64,000 nt of DNA from JASMTM01 sp964441735 (GTDB taxonomy: Bacteria > Thermotogota > Thermotogae > Petrotogales > Kosmotogaceae): NCBI GenBank assembly GCA_964441735.1, contig CAYTVB010000001.1:57094-121093 (forward strand), in the 5' to 3' direction. Numbering within the stretch: the first letter of the stretch is position 1; each line of letters starts with the position of its first letter. A program made the position numbers and the translations under genes. The notes beneath the pieces were generated by a model, which was not told the origin of the DNA, searched no databases, and saw nothing but the letters and a program-made list of their open reading frames with translations. Shown one piece after another: positions 51,814-60,570 of this stretch.

Positions 51814-52224
51814 ATGCTTGAAAATATTGCAGTTAGAATTTATAGATCAGCAAATGTTGAATATAATTGCGCTGAAACCATGTTACTGGCAGGCAGTGAA
51901 AGGTACGGTATTGATCTATGTCCTCAAACATTGAAGGCTTTAGGACCTTTTGGCGGAGGAATGCAGATAGAAAGTGTTTGCGGTGCTCTATCTGGATCTT
52001 TATCAGTAATTGGACTTTTATTTATTTATGAGTATCAACATGAAAGTGATAGGGTTGAAATTGTAGTGAACAGCTTTTTAAAAAGTTTTGAAGAAGAAAT
52101 GAGCACAATTATCTGTTCGGAGTTGAGAGAAAGATATCGAGATGAAATCACTGGTTATGAAAGGATAATCAAAAAAGTTGCTACAAATCTTGAGAAAACG
52201 ATAGATCAGTACAAACATCTTTAA
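51814..52224 (+). CDS. C_GCAxxG_C_C family protein
   Basis: 136 residues with the family's spaced cysteines: C19 (YNCAET), C36, C56 (ESVCGALSG) and C101. In this family the Cys residues likely form redox or metal sites. It is often found in anaerobes beside molybdopterin or redox enzymes; no function is established. ATG 51814 is chosen with AAGGA upstream. Its 3' end overlaps the mntP stop on the other strand by 4 nt. Confidence 0.8.
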   Translation: MLENIAVRIYRSANVEYNCAETMLLAGSERYGIDLCPQTLKALGPFGGGMQIESVCGALSGSLSVIGLLFIYEYQHESDRVEIVVNSFLKSFEEEMSTIICSELRERYRDEITGYERIIKKVATNLEKTIDQYKHL

Positions 52225-52775
52225 AGAATAAACACATGTTCTATTAATATTCTGACGCCTATTATCATAAGAATTATCCCACCTATAATTTCTGCACTTT
52301 TTCTTATAGATCTCCCAAAGAAGTCTCCTCCCTTTATTCCAGCAACTGAAAAGGCAAACGCAACTACTCCGATAACAAAAGCAGGGAAAAATACACTTTG
52401 TTTTAATATGGCAAAAGCAACTCCTATTGCGAGGGCATCAATGGATGTGGCAATTGAAAGCATAATTATTTTTAAAGAATTAATTTGAGTTTTTTCAATC
52501 TTTTTCCTTTGATTGTCGAATGATTCATAAATCATCTTTATTCCAATAAAAGTAAGCAACCCGAAGGCTATCCAGTGATCTATGGCTTCAATATATCTTC
52601 CAAAAGAAGAAGACAGGTACCAGCCAATAATGGGCATAAATGCCTGAAAAAATCCAAAACTGGAAGAAACTTTTAATAGGTTTCTTCCAGTAATTTTTTT
52701 ATTTGTTATTCCTATGCAAATTGAAACTGCGAATGCATCCATGGCCAAAGCTACAGCGATTGCAATAATTCTCAT
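52221..52775 (-). CDS. mntP: Manganese efflux pump MntP
   Basis: 184 residues with six membrane helices. The two conserved Asp motifs are present: D13 in ALAMDAFAVS and D113 in ATSIDALAIG, the residues required for Mn2+ export in E. coli MntP. It lies 17 nt after the outer-membrane-like gene and is likely co-transcribed. No yybP-ykoY Mn2+ riboswitch is visible. The ribosome-binding site is weak (TATTTT before ATG), which suggests low expression or coupling. Confidence 0.9.
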   Translation of the reverse strand: MRIIAIAVALAMDAFAVSICIGITNKKITGRNLLKVSSSFGFFQAFMPIIGWYLSSSFGRYIEAIDHWIAFGLLTFIGIKMIYESFDNQRKKIEKTQINSLKIIMLSIATSIDALAIGVAFAILKQSVFFPAFVIGVVAFAFSVAGIKGGDFFGRSIRKSAEIIGGIILMIIGVRILIEHVFIL

Positions 52776-52792
52776 AAAATATAATTTGACTA

Positions 52793-53431
52793 TTACTTAA
52801 AGAATTGAAATCTGCCTTCTATCCCCGCAAGAATAAAAATACTCTGGAGATCTTCAAAAGGAAATTGTGAACCCAGTCCACCATATATATATATGTTTCT
52901 GAAAATCCACCAGTTCCAGTCAAAATAACTGCCAACATCGAGACTGATAAAACCTGAATCTTCGGAATTGCTCATATCTATTCCATAACCACCAGTTAAG
53001 GCAATATTCCCTCTTTTTTCAATGTTTTTTACTTTTATTGTTCCAGTAAAAGACATGGATTTTACAGTTTCAGTACTTTCCCAGGTTTCATTTTCAGAAT
53101 AAGAGCCACTTACACTTACCGAAAACCTTTCATGATAGTAACCTGCACCGGTAAAGATTGTATTACTTTCATAAAAATTGGCGAAATTGGGAAAATAACC
53201 ATATCCTGCTGATACCCAAAAATCACTAAAATTCATTCCAAACTTAATATATGGTAATGGGGAAAGTCCAACTTCAACTAAATCTAAAACGCCGTATCTC
53301 AAAAAGCTGTCAGAACCAATTGAAAATTTACCGACTCCATTAGGGAGTACATCCGGTTCAAGAAATTTGAATTGAGCAGTTCCTATAACTGAAAATAACA
53401 CCAATAAAACAACGATTATTATTTTTTTCAT
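52793..53431 (-). CDS. Predicted secreted beta-rich (outer-membrane-like) protein
   Basis: 212 residues from ATG 53431 (AGGAG upstream). Signal peptide at 1-19 (KKIIIVVLLVLFSVIGTAQF). The rest is rich in alternating aromatic/hydrophobic residues and Gly (FGMNFSDFWVSAGYGYFPNFANFYES, YHERFSVSVSGSYSENETW), ends in an aromatic-rich strand (GRFQFFK), and has no membrane helices. This is what a small beta-barrel looks like. It probably sits in the outer sheath (toga) if the host is Thermotogota. First gene of the mntP unit. No specific family is recognised. Confidence 0.5.
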   Translation of the reverse strand: MKKIIIVVLLVLFSVIGTAQFKFLEPDVLPNGVGKFSIGSDSFLRYGVLDLVEVGLSPLPYIKFGMNFSDFWVSAGYGYFPNFANFYESNTIFTGAGYYHERFSVSVSGSYSENETWESTETVKSMSFTGTIKVKNIEKRGNIALTGGYGIDMSNSEDSGFISLDVGSYFDWNWWIFRNIYIYGGLGSQFPFEDLQSIFILAGIEGRFQFFK

Positions 53432-53884
53432 GTCCTCACTCTCCTGCAATTGAGATAGTTAGTTACATTATACTTTATATGTAAGTGATTTAGCTAATAA
53501 TTAATCATATGCATAAACAGTGTTCAACCAATTTTTTGTCAAATCAAAATGCAACACTACAAAAAGCTGAGGTGATATCAGTGAAGCACCTGGCAATGAC
53601 CGGAAAGAACAGGAAAAGATAATAGACTGAAAATAGAGTTAATAGCGCAATGAGTAATCTCTTAATTTAAAGGAATAAGTAAGTTTTTCTGTGTTACATG
53701 GAATAACGAAAATTTCATTAAAAATGCAATTGATTTTAGAGTTTCAGAGGGTATTTGAAGAGCTTCATATTGCTAATAGTTGAAATGAATTAGTTTTCTT
53801 GAACATCGTTTTAGGTCAAAGCGTTGGATTTTCTTTATTAATGATTTTTAAAATTATATAATAATAACTAAAGGAGGTTTATTC
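53432..53884. other. 453-bp intergenic region with candidate regulatory elements
   Basis: Between divergent genes. It contains TTACAT (53463-53468) and ATGTAA (53479-53484), an inverted repeat with a 10-bp spacer that overlaps a minus-strand -10 (TATAAT read from 53472 to 53467) for the outer-membrane/mntP unit. A TATAAT at 53857-53862 lies 23 bp before the oxidoreductase gene. A 13-codon frame at 53581-53622 (GTG, GAGGTGAT upstream) is listed as rejected. No other gene is visible. Confidence 0.4.
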
Positions 53885-54871
53885 ATGAAAAAGCTAAAAC
53901 TTGGTGTTTTGGGCATTTCAAGCCATTTCGTTAAGAGAGTCCTGTTTCCACTAAAACATTCGTCTTCAATAGAGATATATGCAATTGCAAGTAGAAATTA
54001 TGAAAAAGCTAAGAATTTTGCTCTCAAACATGATATTAGTAAATACTATGGTTCATATGAAGAATTACTCGATGATAAAGACGTTGATTTTGTTTATATA
54101 CCCCTTCCGAATCATCTTCACGTTGAGTACATTAAGAAATCGGCAGATGCTGGAAAACATGTTATATGTGAAAAACCCCTCGCGTTGTCCTATAAAGAAA
54201 GTAAAGAAGCCTTTGAATATGCAAAAACAAAAGACATTCTGTTAATGGAAGCTTTTATGTACAAACTCCACCCTCAATGGAGATGGGCGTGGGAAATTGT
54301 ACAATCAGGAGAAATCGGAAAGATCCACTCTATATACTGTCAATTTTCCTACGACAATGAAGATCCCTCAAACATAAGGAACATCAAAGAATACGGAGGT
54401 GGGGGACTCTACGATATTGGCGTTTATGCAGTTTCGTCAGCACGTTTTATAATGGATGAAGAGCCCAGTAAAGTCTTATGTGAGTTAAACAAACATCCTG
54501 AATGGAAGATAGATATGCTTAGTTCGGGCATTTTAGATTTCGGAACAAAGAGATCATTGTTCACTATTTCAACACAGGCCTTTCCATATCAAAATGTGAG
54601 TGTATTTGGTACTGGAGGAGTTCTTTCGATAAAAGTGCCATTTAATATGTATCCGGATGTTCCTGGTGAAATTAGTGTAGAAACAGGTATAGGAAAAAGA
54701 ACGATATTGACCAATCCTGAAGATCAATACAAACTTGAATTTGAGGAATTTGTTAAAGCAATATCTGAGAACAAGCCTTTGCCAATTTCAGAAAAAGATT
54801 CACTTGGTAACGCCATGGTAATAGACGCTTTATTTGAATCAGCTAAAAGAAAAAACTGGATTGAACTTTAA
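53885..54871 (+). CDS. Gfo/Idh/MocA-family NAD(P)-dependent oxidoreductase
   Basis: 328 residues. N-terminal dinucleotide fold (KLKLGVLGISSHFVKRVLFPLK; the usual GxGxxG is modified to GVLGISSH), DVDFVYIPLPNHLHVEYIKKSADAGKHVICEKPLALS with the conserved EKP, and the C-domain GGGGLYDIGVYAVSSARFIM. Family members oxidise inositols, sugars or dihydrodiols. It is 50 nt upstream of the osmoprotectant transporter, but the stop-to-start gap is 50 nt and a functional link is not evident. AGGAGG precedes the ATG. Confidence 0.85.
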   Translation: MKKLKLGVLGISSHFVKRVLFPLKHSSSIEIYAIASRNYEKAKNFALKHDISKYYGSYEELLDDKDVDFVYIPLPNHLHVEYIKKSADAGKHVICEKPLALSYKESKEAFEYAKTKDILLMEAFMYKLHPQWRWAWEIVQSGEIGKIHSIYCQFSYDNEDPSNIRNIKEYGGGGLYDIGVYAVSSARFIMDEEPSKVLCELNKHPEWKIDMLSSGILDFGTKRSLFTISTQAFPYQNVSVFGTGGVLSIKVPFNMYPDVPGEISVETGIGKRTILTNPEDQYKLEFEEFVKAISENKPLPISEKDSLGNAMVIDALFESAKRKNWIEL

Positions 54872-54921
54872 CCGAAATATTTGCTTACGATTCAAAAATC
54901 TAAATTCAGGGAGTGAGTAAA

Positions 54922-55836
54922 ATGAAAAAGAGCATTATTTTAATATTACTGGCAATGTTTATATTTGTATCAGCTTTTGGTGCACAAAAAGGTTCGGTAA
55001 CAGTGGCATCCAAAATTGACACTGAAGGAGCCCTTCTCGGACAGATGATTGTTTTAATGCTTAGAGATAATGGTTTTGAAGTAATTGATAAAACTGAATT
55101 TGGAACAACACCTATAATCAGACAGTCGATAATGGCTGGTGAAATCGATATTTATCCTGAATATACTGGGAATGGAGGCTTTTTCTTTGATAATATCGAT
55201 CCAATTATCTGGAAAAATGGCGAACTTGGTTATGAAGTGGTTAAATATCTGGATAGAGAGAAAAATGGACTTGTATGGTTAAAGCCCGCATCTGCAAACA
55301 ATACCTGGGCAATTGCAACAAGGAAAGAGCTTGCTGATAAAGAAAATATCTACTCACTGGAAGATTTTGCTGATTATATAAATAAAGGCGGAAGGGTTAA
55401 ACTTGCTTGTTCTGAAGAGTTTGTAAATCGTGAAGATGCCCTACCAGCTTTTCAGAATGCATATGGTTTTACTTTAAAAGACAATCAACTACTAACCTTC
55501 TCTGGAGGTAATACAGCGCAAACAGAAAGAGCTGCTGCTCTGGGTACAGATGGTGTTAATTTTGCCATGGCTTATGGAACTGATGGTGCACTATCAAGTC
55601 TTGGTTTGATTGTACTCGAAGACACAAAAAACGTACAACCTGTTTATCGACCCGCTCCACTAGTAAGAGAAGAAATATATCTAAATTATCCAGAGATAGA
55701 AGAAATATTGAATCCTGTTTTTGAAAGCCTTTCACTGGAAGCATTACAAACACTCAATGCGAAAATTGCAATTCAGGGTTTACCTGCATCGAATGTTGCA
55801 TCCGATTATTTAGAAGAGAATGGCTTTTTAAAGTAA
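54922..55836 (+). CDS. Osmoprotectant ABC transporter substrate-binding protein, OsmF/OpuCC-like
   Basis: 304 residues from ATG 54922. Signal peptide 1-20. The mature protein belongs to the OpuAC/ProX-type binding proteins: VASKIDTEGALLGQMIVLMLRDNGFEV, IYPEYTGNG and MAYGTDGALSSLGLIVLED. Glycine betaine/choline/carnitine-binding members have aromatic boxes; the WKPASANNTW-like stretch and Y residues are compatible. Two permease genes follow but no ATPase gene. Six nucleotides separate it from the permease. Confidence 0.82.
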   Translation: MKKSIILILLAMFIFVSAFGAQKGSVTVASKIDTEGALLGQMIVLMLRDNGFEVIDKTEFGTTPIIRQSIMAGEIDIYPEYTGNGGFFFDNIDPIIWKNGELGYEVVKYLDREKNGLVWLKPASANNTWAIATRKELADKENIYSLEDFADYINKGGRVKLACSEEFVNREDALPAFQNAYGFTLKDNQLLTFSGGNTAQTERAAALGTDGVNFAMAYGTDGALSSLGLIVLEDTKNVQPVYRPAPLVREEIYLNYPEIEEILNPVFESLSLEALQTLNAKIAIQGLPASNVASDYLEENGFLK

Positions 55837-55842
55837 CATTCC

Positions 55843-57045
55843 ATGCTTAAAAAGCCCGGTGTGATAAAGCGGGAACAGGTTTTAGTACTTGGTGCAATAA
55901 TTGGAATATTAACGGTTATTTTTTTACCGCTGGTTACAGTAAAACCGAATAGACTGCTTCCTGGTGAACCGGTAAATATATTTGTAGTGTACCCTGTTGT
56001 AGGTACTGTAGTTTTGTCATGCTGGGCAATTATTCTTCTATTATCAATTTTCTCGCGAAAGACTAAAAATTTAGTTTTAAAGGATTTTGTTTCTCTTATT
56101 CTTGCAGATTTTGCATTTTTTCTTCTTGTTTTCTTTACGGGTTTGGCTTCAAAAAACCTCCTTTCACAGGATATGCAATTTGGCAGAGTATCAATAGGTG
56201 CAGCTATTTGGGTTAGCATTTTAAGTCTTTATACAGTGCATTTTTCAGTTTTAAGGAAGATAAAAGATAAAGCCTTTATCAGAGGTGTTTTATCACTCAT
56301 TATTCCTGTTGTAATACTTACTATGCTTTTCAGTGGCTTTTTATCCGAGATCTCTGTTGTAAAAGAATATTATGGAAGAAGTGATAGATTTTTATTGGCA
56401 ATGAATCAGCATTTATTTATTGCTTTTCTTGCTGCGGGTTTGGGAACATTAATTGGAATACCATTAGGTATTTTGTCCTATAGAAGGAAGTTTTTAGAGA
56501 AACCAATTTTTGCAGTTACTAACTTTATGCAAACATTGCCAGCATTGGCTTTATTCGGTTTGCTCATATTGCCTTTAGCGTTATTGTCCACGCGTTTTCC
56601 TGTACTTAAATCTATGGGTATCAGTGGAACAGGTTATGCTCCTGCTTTGATTGCCCTCACGCTTTATGCTCTATTACCTGTTATTAGAAATACATATACA
56701 AGTCTGGATATAATCTCGGAGGATATCATCGAAGCTGGTAAAGGTATGGGAATGAGTAAAAGACAGTTATTGACTAAAATAGAACTTCCCCTTGCCGTTC
56801 CCATTGTTTTAGCAGGAATCAGGTTGGCTACTGTCCAGGCTATAGGAAATACAACACTTGCAGCGTTGATTGGTGGAGGTGGTTTTGGTAAATTCATTTT
56901 TCAAGGAATTGGTCAGGGAGCCATGGATCTAATAATATTGGGAACTCTTCCAGTACTTTTCTTGGCAATAATTACGGATATTTGTTTTAAAGGCTTGATA
57001 AGTTTTTTAACGCCTGAAGGTTTAAAAATCGAAGGTGAAATCTAA
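55843..57045 (+). CDS. Osmoprotectant ABC transporter permease, YehY-like
   Basis: 400 residues, longer than a simple permease. It has an N-terminal extra half (residues 1-180, five or so hydrophobic segments) and the C-terminal permease with LFIAFLAAGLGTLIGIPLGIL and EAA-like EDIIEAGKGMGMSKRQLLTKIELPLAVP. This length matches E. coli YehY. With the next permease and the upstream binding protein it corresponds to YehZYW of the OsmF system. The stop shares a base with the next ATG. Confidence 0.85.
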   Translation: MLKKPGVIKREQVLVLGAIIGILTVIFLPLVTVKPNRLLPGEPVNIFVVYPVVGTVVLSCWAIILLLSIFSRKTKNLVLKDFVSLILADFAFFLLVFFTGLASKNLLSQDMQFGRVSIGAAIWVSILSLYTVHFSVLRKIKDKAFIRGVLSLIIPVVILTMLFSGFLSEISVVKEYYGRSDRFLLAMNQHLFIAFLAAGLGTLIGIPLGILSYRRKFLEKPIFAVTNFMQTLPALALFGLLILPLALLSTRFPVLKSMGISGTGYAPALIALTLYALLPVIRNTYTSLDIISEDIIEAGKGMGMSKRQLLTKIELPLAVPIVLAGIRLATVQAIGNTTLAALIGGGGFGKFIFQGIGQGAMDLIILGTLPVLFLAIITDICFKGLISFLTPEGLKIEGEI

Positions 57046-57779
57046 TGAAGAATATGAAAGGCTGGATTTTCACCTTCATATTAATAGGATTGTTCATTGC
57101 TCTTATTTCAAATATGGAATTATGGCGAGTTTTTCTTGAAAAGATTTTTCCTGAATCGAAGAATGTTATTTATCCCAGAGCTTCACTATTAAAACTGGTT
57201 GCTGAACATTTGTTTCTTGTTAGTATTTCAAGTGTTTTATCAATAATAATCGGGGTAGGTCTGGGTATTATTGTAACCAGGAAATTTGGACAACAATTTT
57301 CAGGACTTGTAAACAACCTTGCTACACTTGGTCAAACATTCCCCCCGGTAGCTGTTTTAATGCTTGCTGTACCAATGCTGGGGTTCGGTGCTGAACCAAC
57401 CATATTTGCTCTATTTCTTTATGGTCTTCTCCCTATTCTTAGGAACACAATTTCTGGGCTTGAAGGAGTTTCGCAGCAGTTATTGCAGGCAGCAACTGGG
57501 ATGGGAATGAACGGTATGCAATGCCTTGTAAGAATTGAATTACCGCTTGCTATGAGGGTTATAATAGCTGGAATACGAACCTCAGTAGTTATCAATGTAG
57601 GAACCGCTGCAGTAGGAGCAACCATAGGAGCTGGAGGGCTGGGTTCTCCAATCGTATCAGGTCTGGTTAATCAAAATACTGCTTTTATCCTTGAAGGGGC
57701 TATTCCAGCTGCTTTATTGGCATTCATTTTAGACAGAATTTTTGGTCAGATTGAACGTTCATTTTACAAAAAACAATGA
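57045..57779 (+). CDS. Osmoprotectant ABC transporter permease, YehW-like
   Basis: 244 residues, six hydrophobic segments. Contains AEHLFLVSISSVLSIIIGVGLGI and the coupling-loop LLQAATGMGMNGMQCLVRIELPLAMRVI typical of glycine betaine/osmoprotectant permeases. Ends one base before the stop of the convergent hydrolase gene. The ATPase (YehX-like) needed to complete the transporter is not found here or elsewhere in the window; it may be encoded elsewhere or a general ATPase may serve. Confidence 0.85.
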   Translation: MKNMKGWIFTFILIGLFIALISNMELWRVFLEKIFPESKNVIYPRASLLKLVAEHLFLVSISSVLSIIIGVGLGIIVTRKFGQQFSGLVNNLATLGQTFPPVAVLMLAVPMLGFGAEPTIFALFLYGLLPILRNTISGLEGVSQQLLQAATGMGMNGMQCLVRIELPLAMRVIIAGIRTSVVINVGTAAVGATIGAGGLGSPIVSGLVNQNTAFILEGAIPAALLAFILDRIFGQIERSFYKKQ

Positions 57780-57780
57780 A

Positions 57781-58947
57781 TTAAAAACTTGAGTTTGAAT
57801 ATAAAGTGATTCTGCTATCATTCTGTACTATCTCTGAAAGATCTCTTTTCTTTCCCTTTAAATTCTCATCAAAAAAGCCAAGTATTAGTTCTTTTATAAT
57901 CTCTTCGCCGCCACGACTCATGAAAGTATCAGTCTTGTTAAGCATTAACGCTAGCGGTGATAGGTAATGTATCATTGCATAATCAGCGTGCAAAGCGTTC
58001 TCTATTTCAAAGGCATACCAGTTTGATCGATTGGTTTCAAGTAATATTTTTACCTTATTATACCTTTTAAGATTCAGCCATTCTTCACTCATTGTAATCA
58101 TAAAAGGAATGTCCAGTCCAGCACTTAACTCTTCTTCGGTAAATAGATATACAGCAGGATCAAGGCACAAGATTGCATTGATATTGTCATTGTTAAGTGC
58201 ATAATCAAGAACGACTCCTCCACCACCTGAATGGCCCATTAGTCCTATGTTATCAAGGTCCAGCATACCTTTGAATTCTCCCTGATTTAGTTCTTTAAGA
58301 TATTTTAGTGTTGAATCAATATCATAGGATAAATAGTTCAATACTTTTCTCAATGTTTCATCCGTTTCTTTATCTGAAGCAGCAATATTCTTAATTTTCT
58401 CTCTTTCGTAAAAAATTGTTTCACCATCGGGAAAAACCACAACAATATCCGCATATGGTTGCTCCATTCCAATAACAACGTACCCGTGACTGGCAAGCTT
58501 TTCGGTGAAATGATAATATAACGATGAAAGTGCTGGTGTACCAGGAGATAATATTATTATCGGATATGGTCCTTCTTCAATAAGTGGTGCATCTATATAG
58601 GAATTTGTCTTAACCAGATTTGTATGTTGCAGCAAAAATTCATATATGCCATGACTTCTGTAGATACCTTCATAGTAAGTTTCCCCTTCTCTTAACCAGG
58701 TGATGGGTTCGTATCCTTCTACAGTTGAAGCTGGATACCAGATATCTAAGAGTAGCCTCCTGTTATCTTTTTCATCAGTTGCAAGCTCTTCTCTTGATAA
58801 ATCAGTGTATTCGTTTATAGTTATCCCGATATCATATTGTCCATTGGGTTTTGGAATAGGTCTAACAGGGAAGATATATAATGAAAATAAGCCCAGTGAA
58901 AGAACAATTGAGATTACTGTTAAAGGAATAATGAATTCTTTGTTCAT
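57781..58947 (-). CDS. Membrane-anchored alpha/beta hydrolase, PAF-acetylhydrolase-like
   Basis: 388 residues. Hydrophobic segment 5-26 anchors the protein. The C-terminal catalytic domain has the nucleophile elbow GHSGGGG (S240), D263 in LCLDPAVY and H320 in NALHADY, giving a complete Ser-Asp-His triad. The segment LILDIWYPAS and ILSPGTPALSSLY resemble platelet-activating factor acetylhydrolase/dienelactone-hydrolase-like proteins. It is probably an extracytoplasmic esterase or lipase-like enzyme. RBS TGGGAGG before the ATG. Substrate unknown. Confidence 0.78.
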   Translation of the reverse strand: MNKEFIIPLTVISIVLSLGLFSLYIFPVRPIPKPNGQYDIGITINEYTDLSREELATDEKDNRRLLLDIWYPASTVEGYEPITWLREGETYYEGIYRSHGIYEFLLQHTNLVKTNSYIDAPLIEEGPYPIIILSPGTPALSSLYYHFTEKLASHGYVVIGMEQPYADIVVVFPDGETIFYEREKIKNIAASDKETDETLRKVLNYLSYDIDSTLKYLKELNQGEFKGMLDLDNIGLMGHSGGGGVVLDYALNNDNINAILCLDPAVYLFTEEELSAGLDIPFMITMSEEWLNLKRYNKVKILLETNRSNWYAFEIENALHADYAMIHYLSPLALMLNKTDTFMSRGGEEIIKELILGFFDENLKGKKRDLSEIVQNDSRITLYSNSSF

Positions 58948-58988
58948 ATTTACCTCCCAATAAAAAACGCACTACATGATTGACTTAT

Positions 58989-59336
58989 TTATCCCATAAT
59001 AAAGCTAATTATATAATAAAAAACCCAAACGAACCAAGCTAGTATGCCATACAAGCGCAAATTTTGTGAATAGTTATTCTTGATGTAATAAATAGTTGAA
59101 AGAACTGTTTTTAATAACATAAGTAAAGTCAAAAGAATACCAATAGGAATAACCAGTTCCTTGTAGTGAGGTTTTATGAAAAGAGAGGTAATAATAAAAA
59201 GAGTATCACTCAATATTCCTAACCAGAGTAATATAATGATATACTTTTTTAATGCATTGGACAGGAGTTCTGCCCATGTTGAAATTGAGTAAATTACCGC
59301 TGCAGATATTATGAAGAATTGACAAATAGATGACAA
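58989..59336 (-). CDS. Small membrane protein with four predicted helices
   Basis: 115 residues from TTG 59336, with GGGGGTGGGGAT upstream. Hydrophobic helices at about 6-22, 32-51, 62-84 and 96-113. No motif is recognised. It lies 41 nt upstream of the PAF-AH-like gene on the same strand and may be co-transcribed. Not identified. Confidence 0.5.
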   Translation of the reverse strand: MSSICQFFIISAAVIYSISTWAELLSNALKKYIIILLWLGILSDTLFIITSLFIKPHYKELVIPIGILLTLLMLLKTVLSTIYYIKNNYSQNLRLYGILAWFVWVFYYIISFIMG

Positions 59337-59351
59337 ATCCCCACCCCCCTC

Positions 59352-59370
59352 ATGTTAAGAATTTTAACAT
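59352..59370. promoter_or_regulatory. 19-bp inverted repeat between divergent genes
   Basis: ATGTTAA (59352-59358), centre GAATT, TTAACAT (59364-59370). Perfect 7-bp arms. Lies 15 bp upstream of the small membrane gene start and 87 bp from the chagasin-like gene start; candidate operator. Confidence 0.4.
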
Positions 59371-59456
59371 CTATGCTTTGGAACTAAAAACATTATTGAC
59401 ACAGTTAGCAAGAGATTAGAAAAAATTTCGTTAACTATATTAGTGGAGGTGTAACA

Positions 59457-60530
59457 ATGAGGAAGATATTTATTCTCTTATTGGTATTGGCTACAGTAAC
59501 TTTTGTGTTCTCAGAAAACATCGTTTTAAATGATATTCTAAACACTGTTAGTCTTTCACAAATTCCAGTAGTTAAACTGGAAGAAAACGGTTCAACAGGT
59601 TACACTTGGCATTTCGAGATAACAGATTCAGATATTTTAAAACTAGATAATGTAACTCGAGCAGACACTAAAGAAGATGAAGAAATTGTAGGAGCACCTC
59701 AGATTGTTAAATGGGTATTTGAACCATTAAAGGAAGGGAAAACCACAATAATATTTAGGAATTACCGTGAATGGGAAGGCTCATCCAGTACAGTGGACAT
59801 TAGAGTATTTAATGTAAAGGTTGTAAAAGAAATCAAAGGTGCAGAGAAAGAGGAAAGATTATTGCAGTCTCTTACCATAGACGCAGAGGTAGGAGATAAT
59901 CTATTTGTTGTACTGGGAGAAAATCCTTCTACCGGTTACACGTGGGAATACGAGATTTTTAATACCAACGTTATTTCCCTTAAGAATGAGAAAACCCTGC
60001 ACAAAGCAGAAAGACCAGGCGCATCTGCAACAAAGCAGTGGACTTTTCATACAATTGGTGAAGGTAGTGCATTAGTTGAATTCAAATTGCATAGAAGCTG
60101 GGAGGATGCACAGCCTGTTGAAGAACATTACTATGCAGTAAATGTGAAATCGAAAAGTGAAAAAGTAACATTACCAAATATTGTTGGAACATGGGAAAGA
60201 ATAAAATCTGAAGGTTTTGGTTATTTCGCTCCCGTGAATGGTGATGAACATACTCCGTTACCTGAAGGTTTTACTTTCAAATTAATTGTTAAGGAACAGA
60301 ATGGCAGAGCGTTCCATGGAACGAAGAAAGTATGGGATACTGACGGAAATCCTGTCATTGATGAATACTTCTCAGGCTTAATTACAAGTAATGGGAGAGA
60401 TCTTTATATCGTCGAACATGATGATGGAATAATGGTTGGTACACTACTTTCAAATAACAATATGGAACTACATTATCTTGAATCTTCTGATGAACCAAAA
60501 ACGATCTATTACTTCTTAACCAGACAATAA
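59457..60530 (+). CDS. Secreted protein with two chagasin-type cysteine peptidase inhibitor domains
   Basis: 357 residues. Signal peptide 1-19. Two tandem I42/chagasin-like domains. Domain 1 (about 22-125): NGSTGYTW at 44-51, GAPQIVKW at 79-86, REW at 104-106. Domain 2 (about 132-232): NPSTGYTW at 156-163, RPGASATKQW at 186-195, RSW at 213-215. These match the BC (NPTTGY), DE and FG (RPW/F) loops that block papain-like peptidases. Residues about 240-357 form an extra beta-rich domain (NIVGTWERIKSEGFGYFAP ...) of unknown type. Terminator follows. GGAGGTG before the ATG. Confidence 0.8.
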   Translation: MRKIFILLLVLATVTFVFSENIVLNDILNTVSLSQIPVVKLEENGSTGYTWHFEITDSDILKLDNVTRADTKEDEEIVGAPQIVKWVFEPLKEGKTTIIFRNYREWEGSSSTVDIRVFNVKVVKEIKGAEKEERLLQSLTIDAEVGDNLFVVLGENPSTGYTWEYEIFNTNVISLKNEKTLHKAERPGASATKQWTFHTIGEGSALVEFKLHRSWEDAQPVEEHYYAVNVKSKSEKVTLPNIVGTWERIKSEGFGYFAPVNGDEHTPLPEGFTFKLIVKEQNGRAFHGTKKVWDTDGNPVIDEYFSGLITSNGRDLYIVEHDDGIMVGTLLSNNNMELHYLESSDEPKTIYYFLTRQ

Positions 60531-60536
60531 ATTAAT

Positions 60537-60570
60537 AAAAAGCATGCTTCTTATGAAGCATGCTTTTTTA
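60537..60570. terminator. Bidirectional terminator between chagasin-like and DJ-1 genes
   Basis: AAAAGCATGCTTC (60537-60550 region), loop TTAT, GAAGCATGCTTTTTT (60555-60569). A/T runs flank both sides of a 10-bp stem and so it can serve both strands. Confidence 0.92.

Noticed and set aside
53581..53622. 13-codon frame (GTG start, GAGGTGAT upstream) in the spacer
   Set aside because: Too short, no terminator or similarity; may be a fragment of a lost gene, but nothing supports it.
59396..59401. TTGACA before the chagasin-like gene
   Set aside because: No -10 like hexamer at 16-19 bp downstream.
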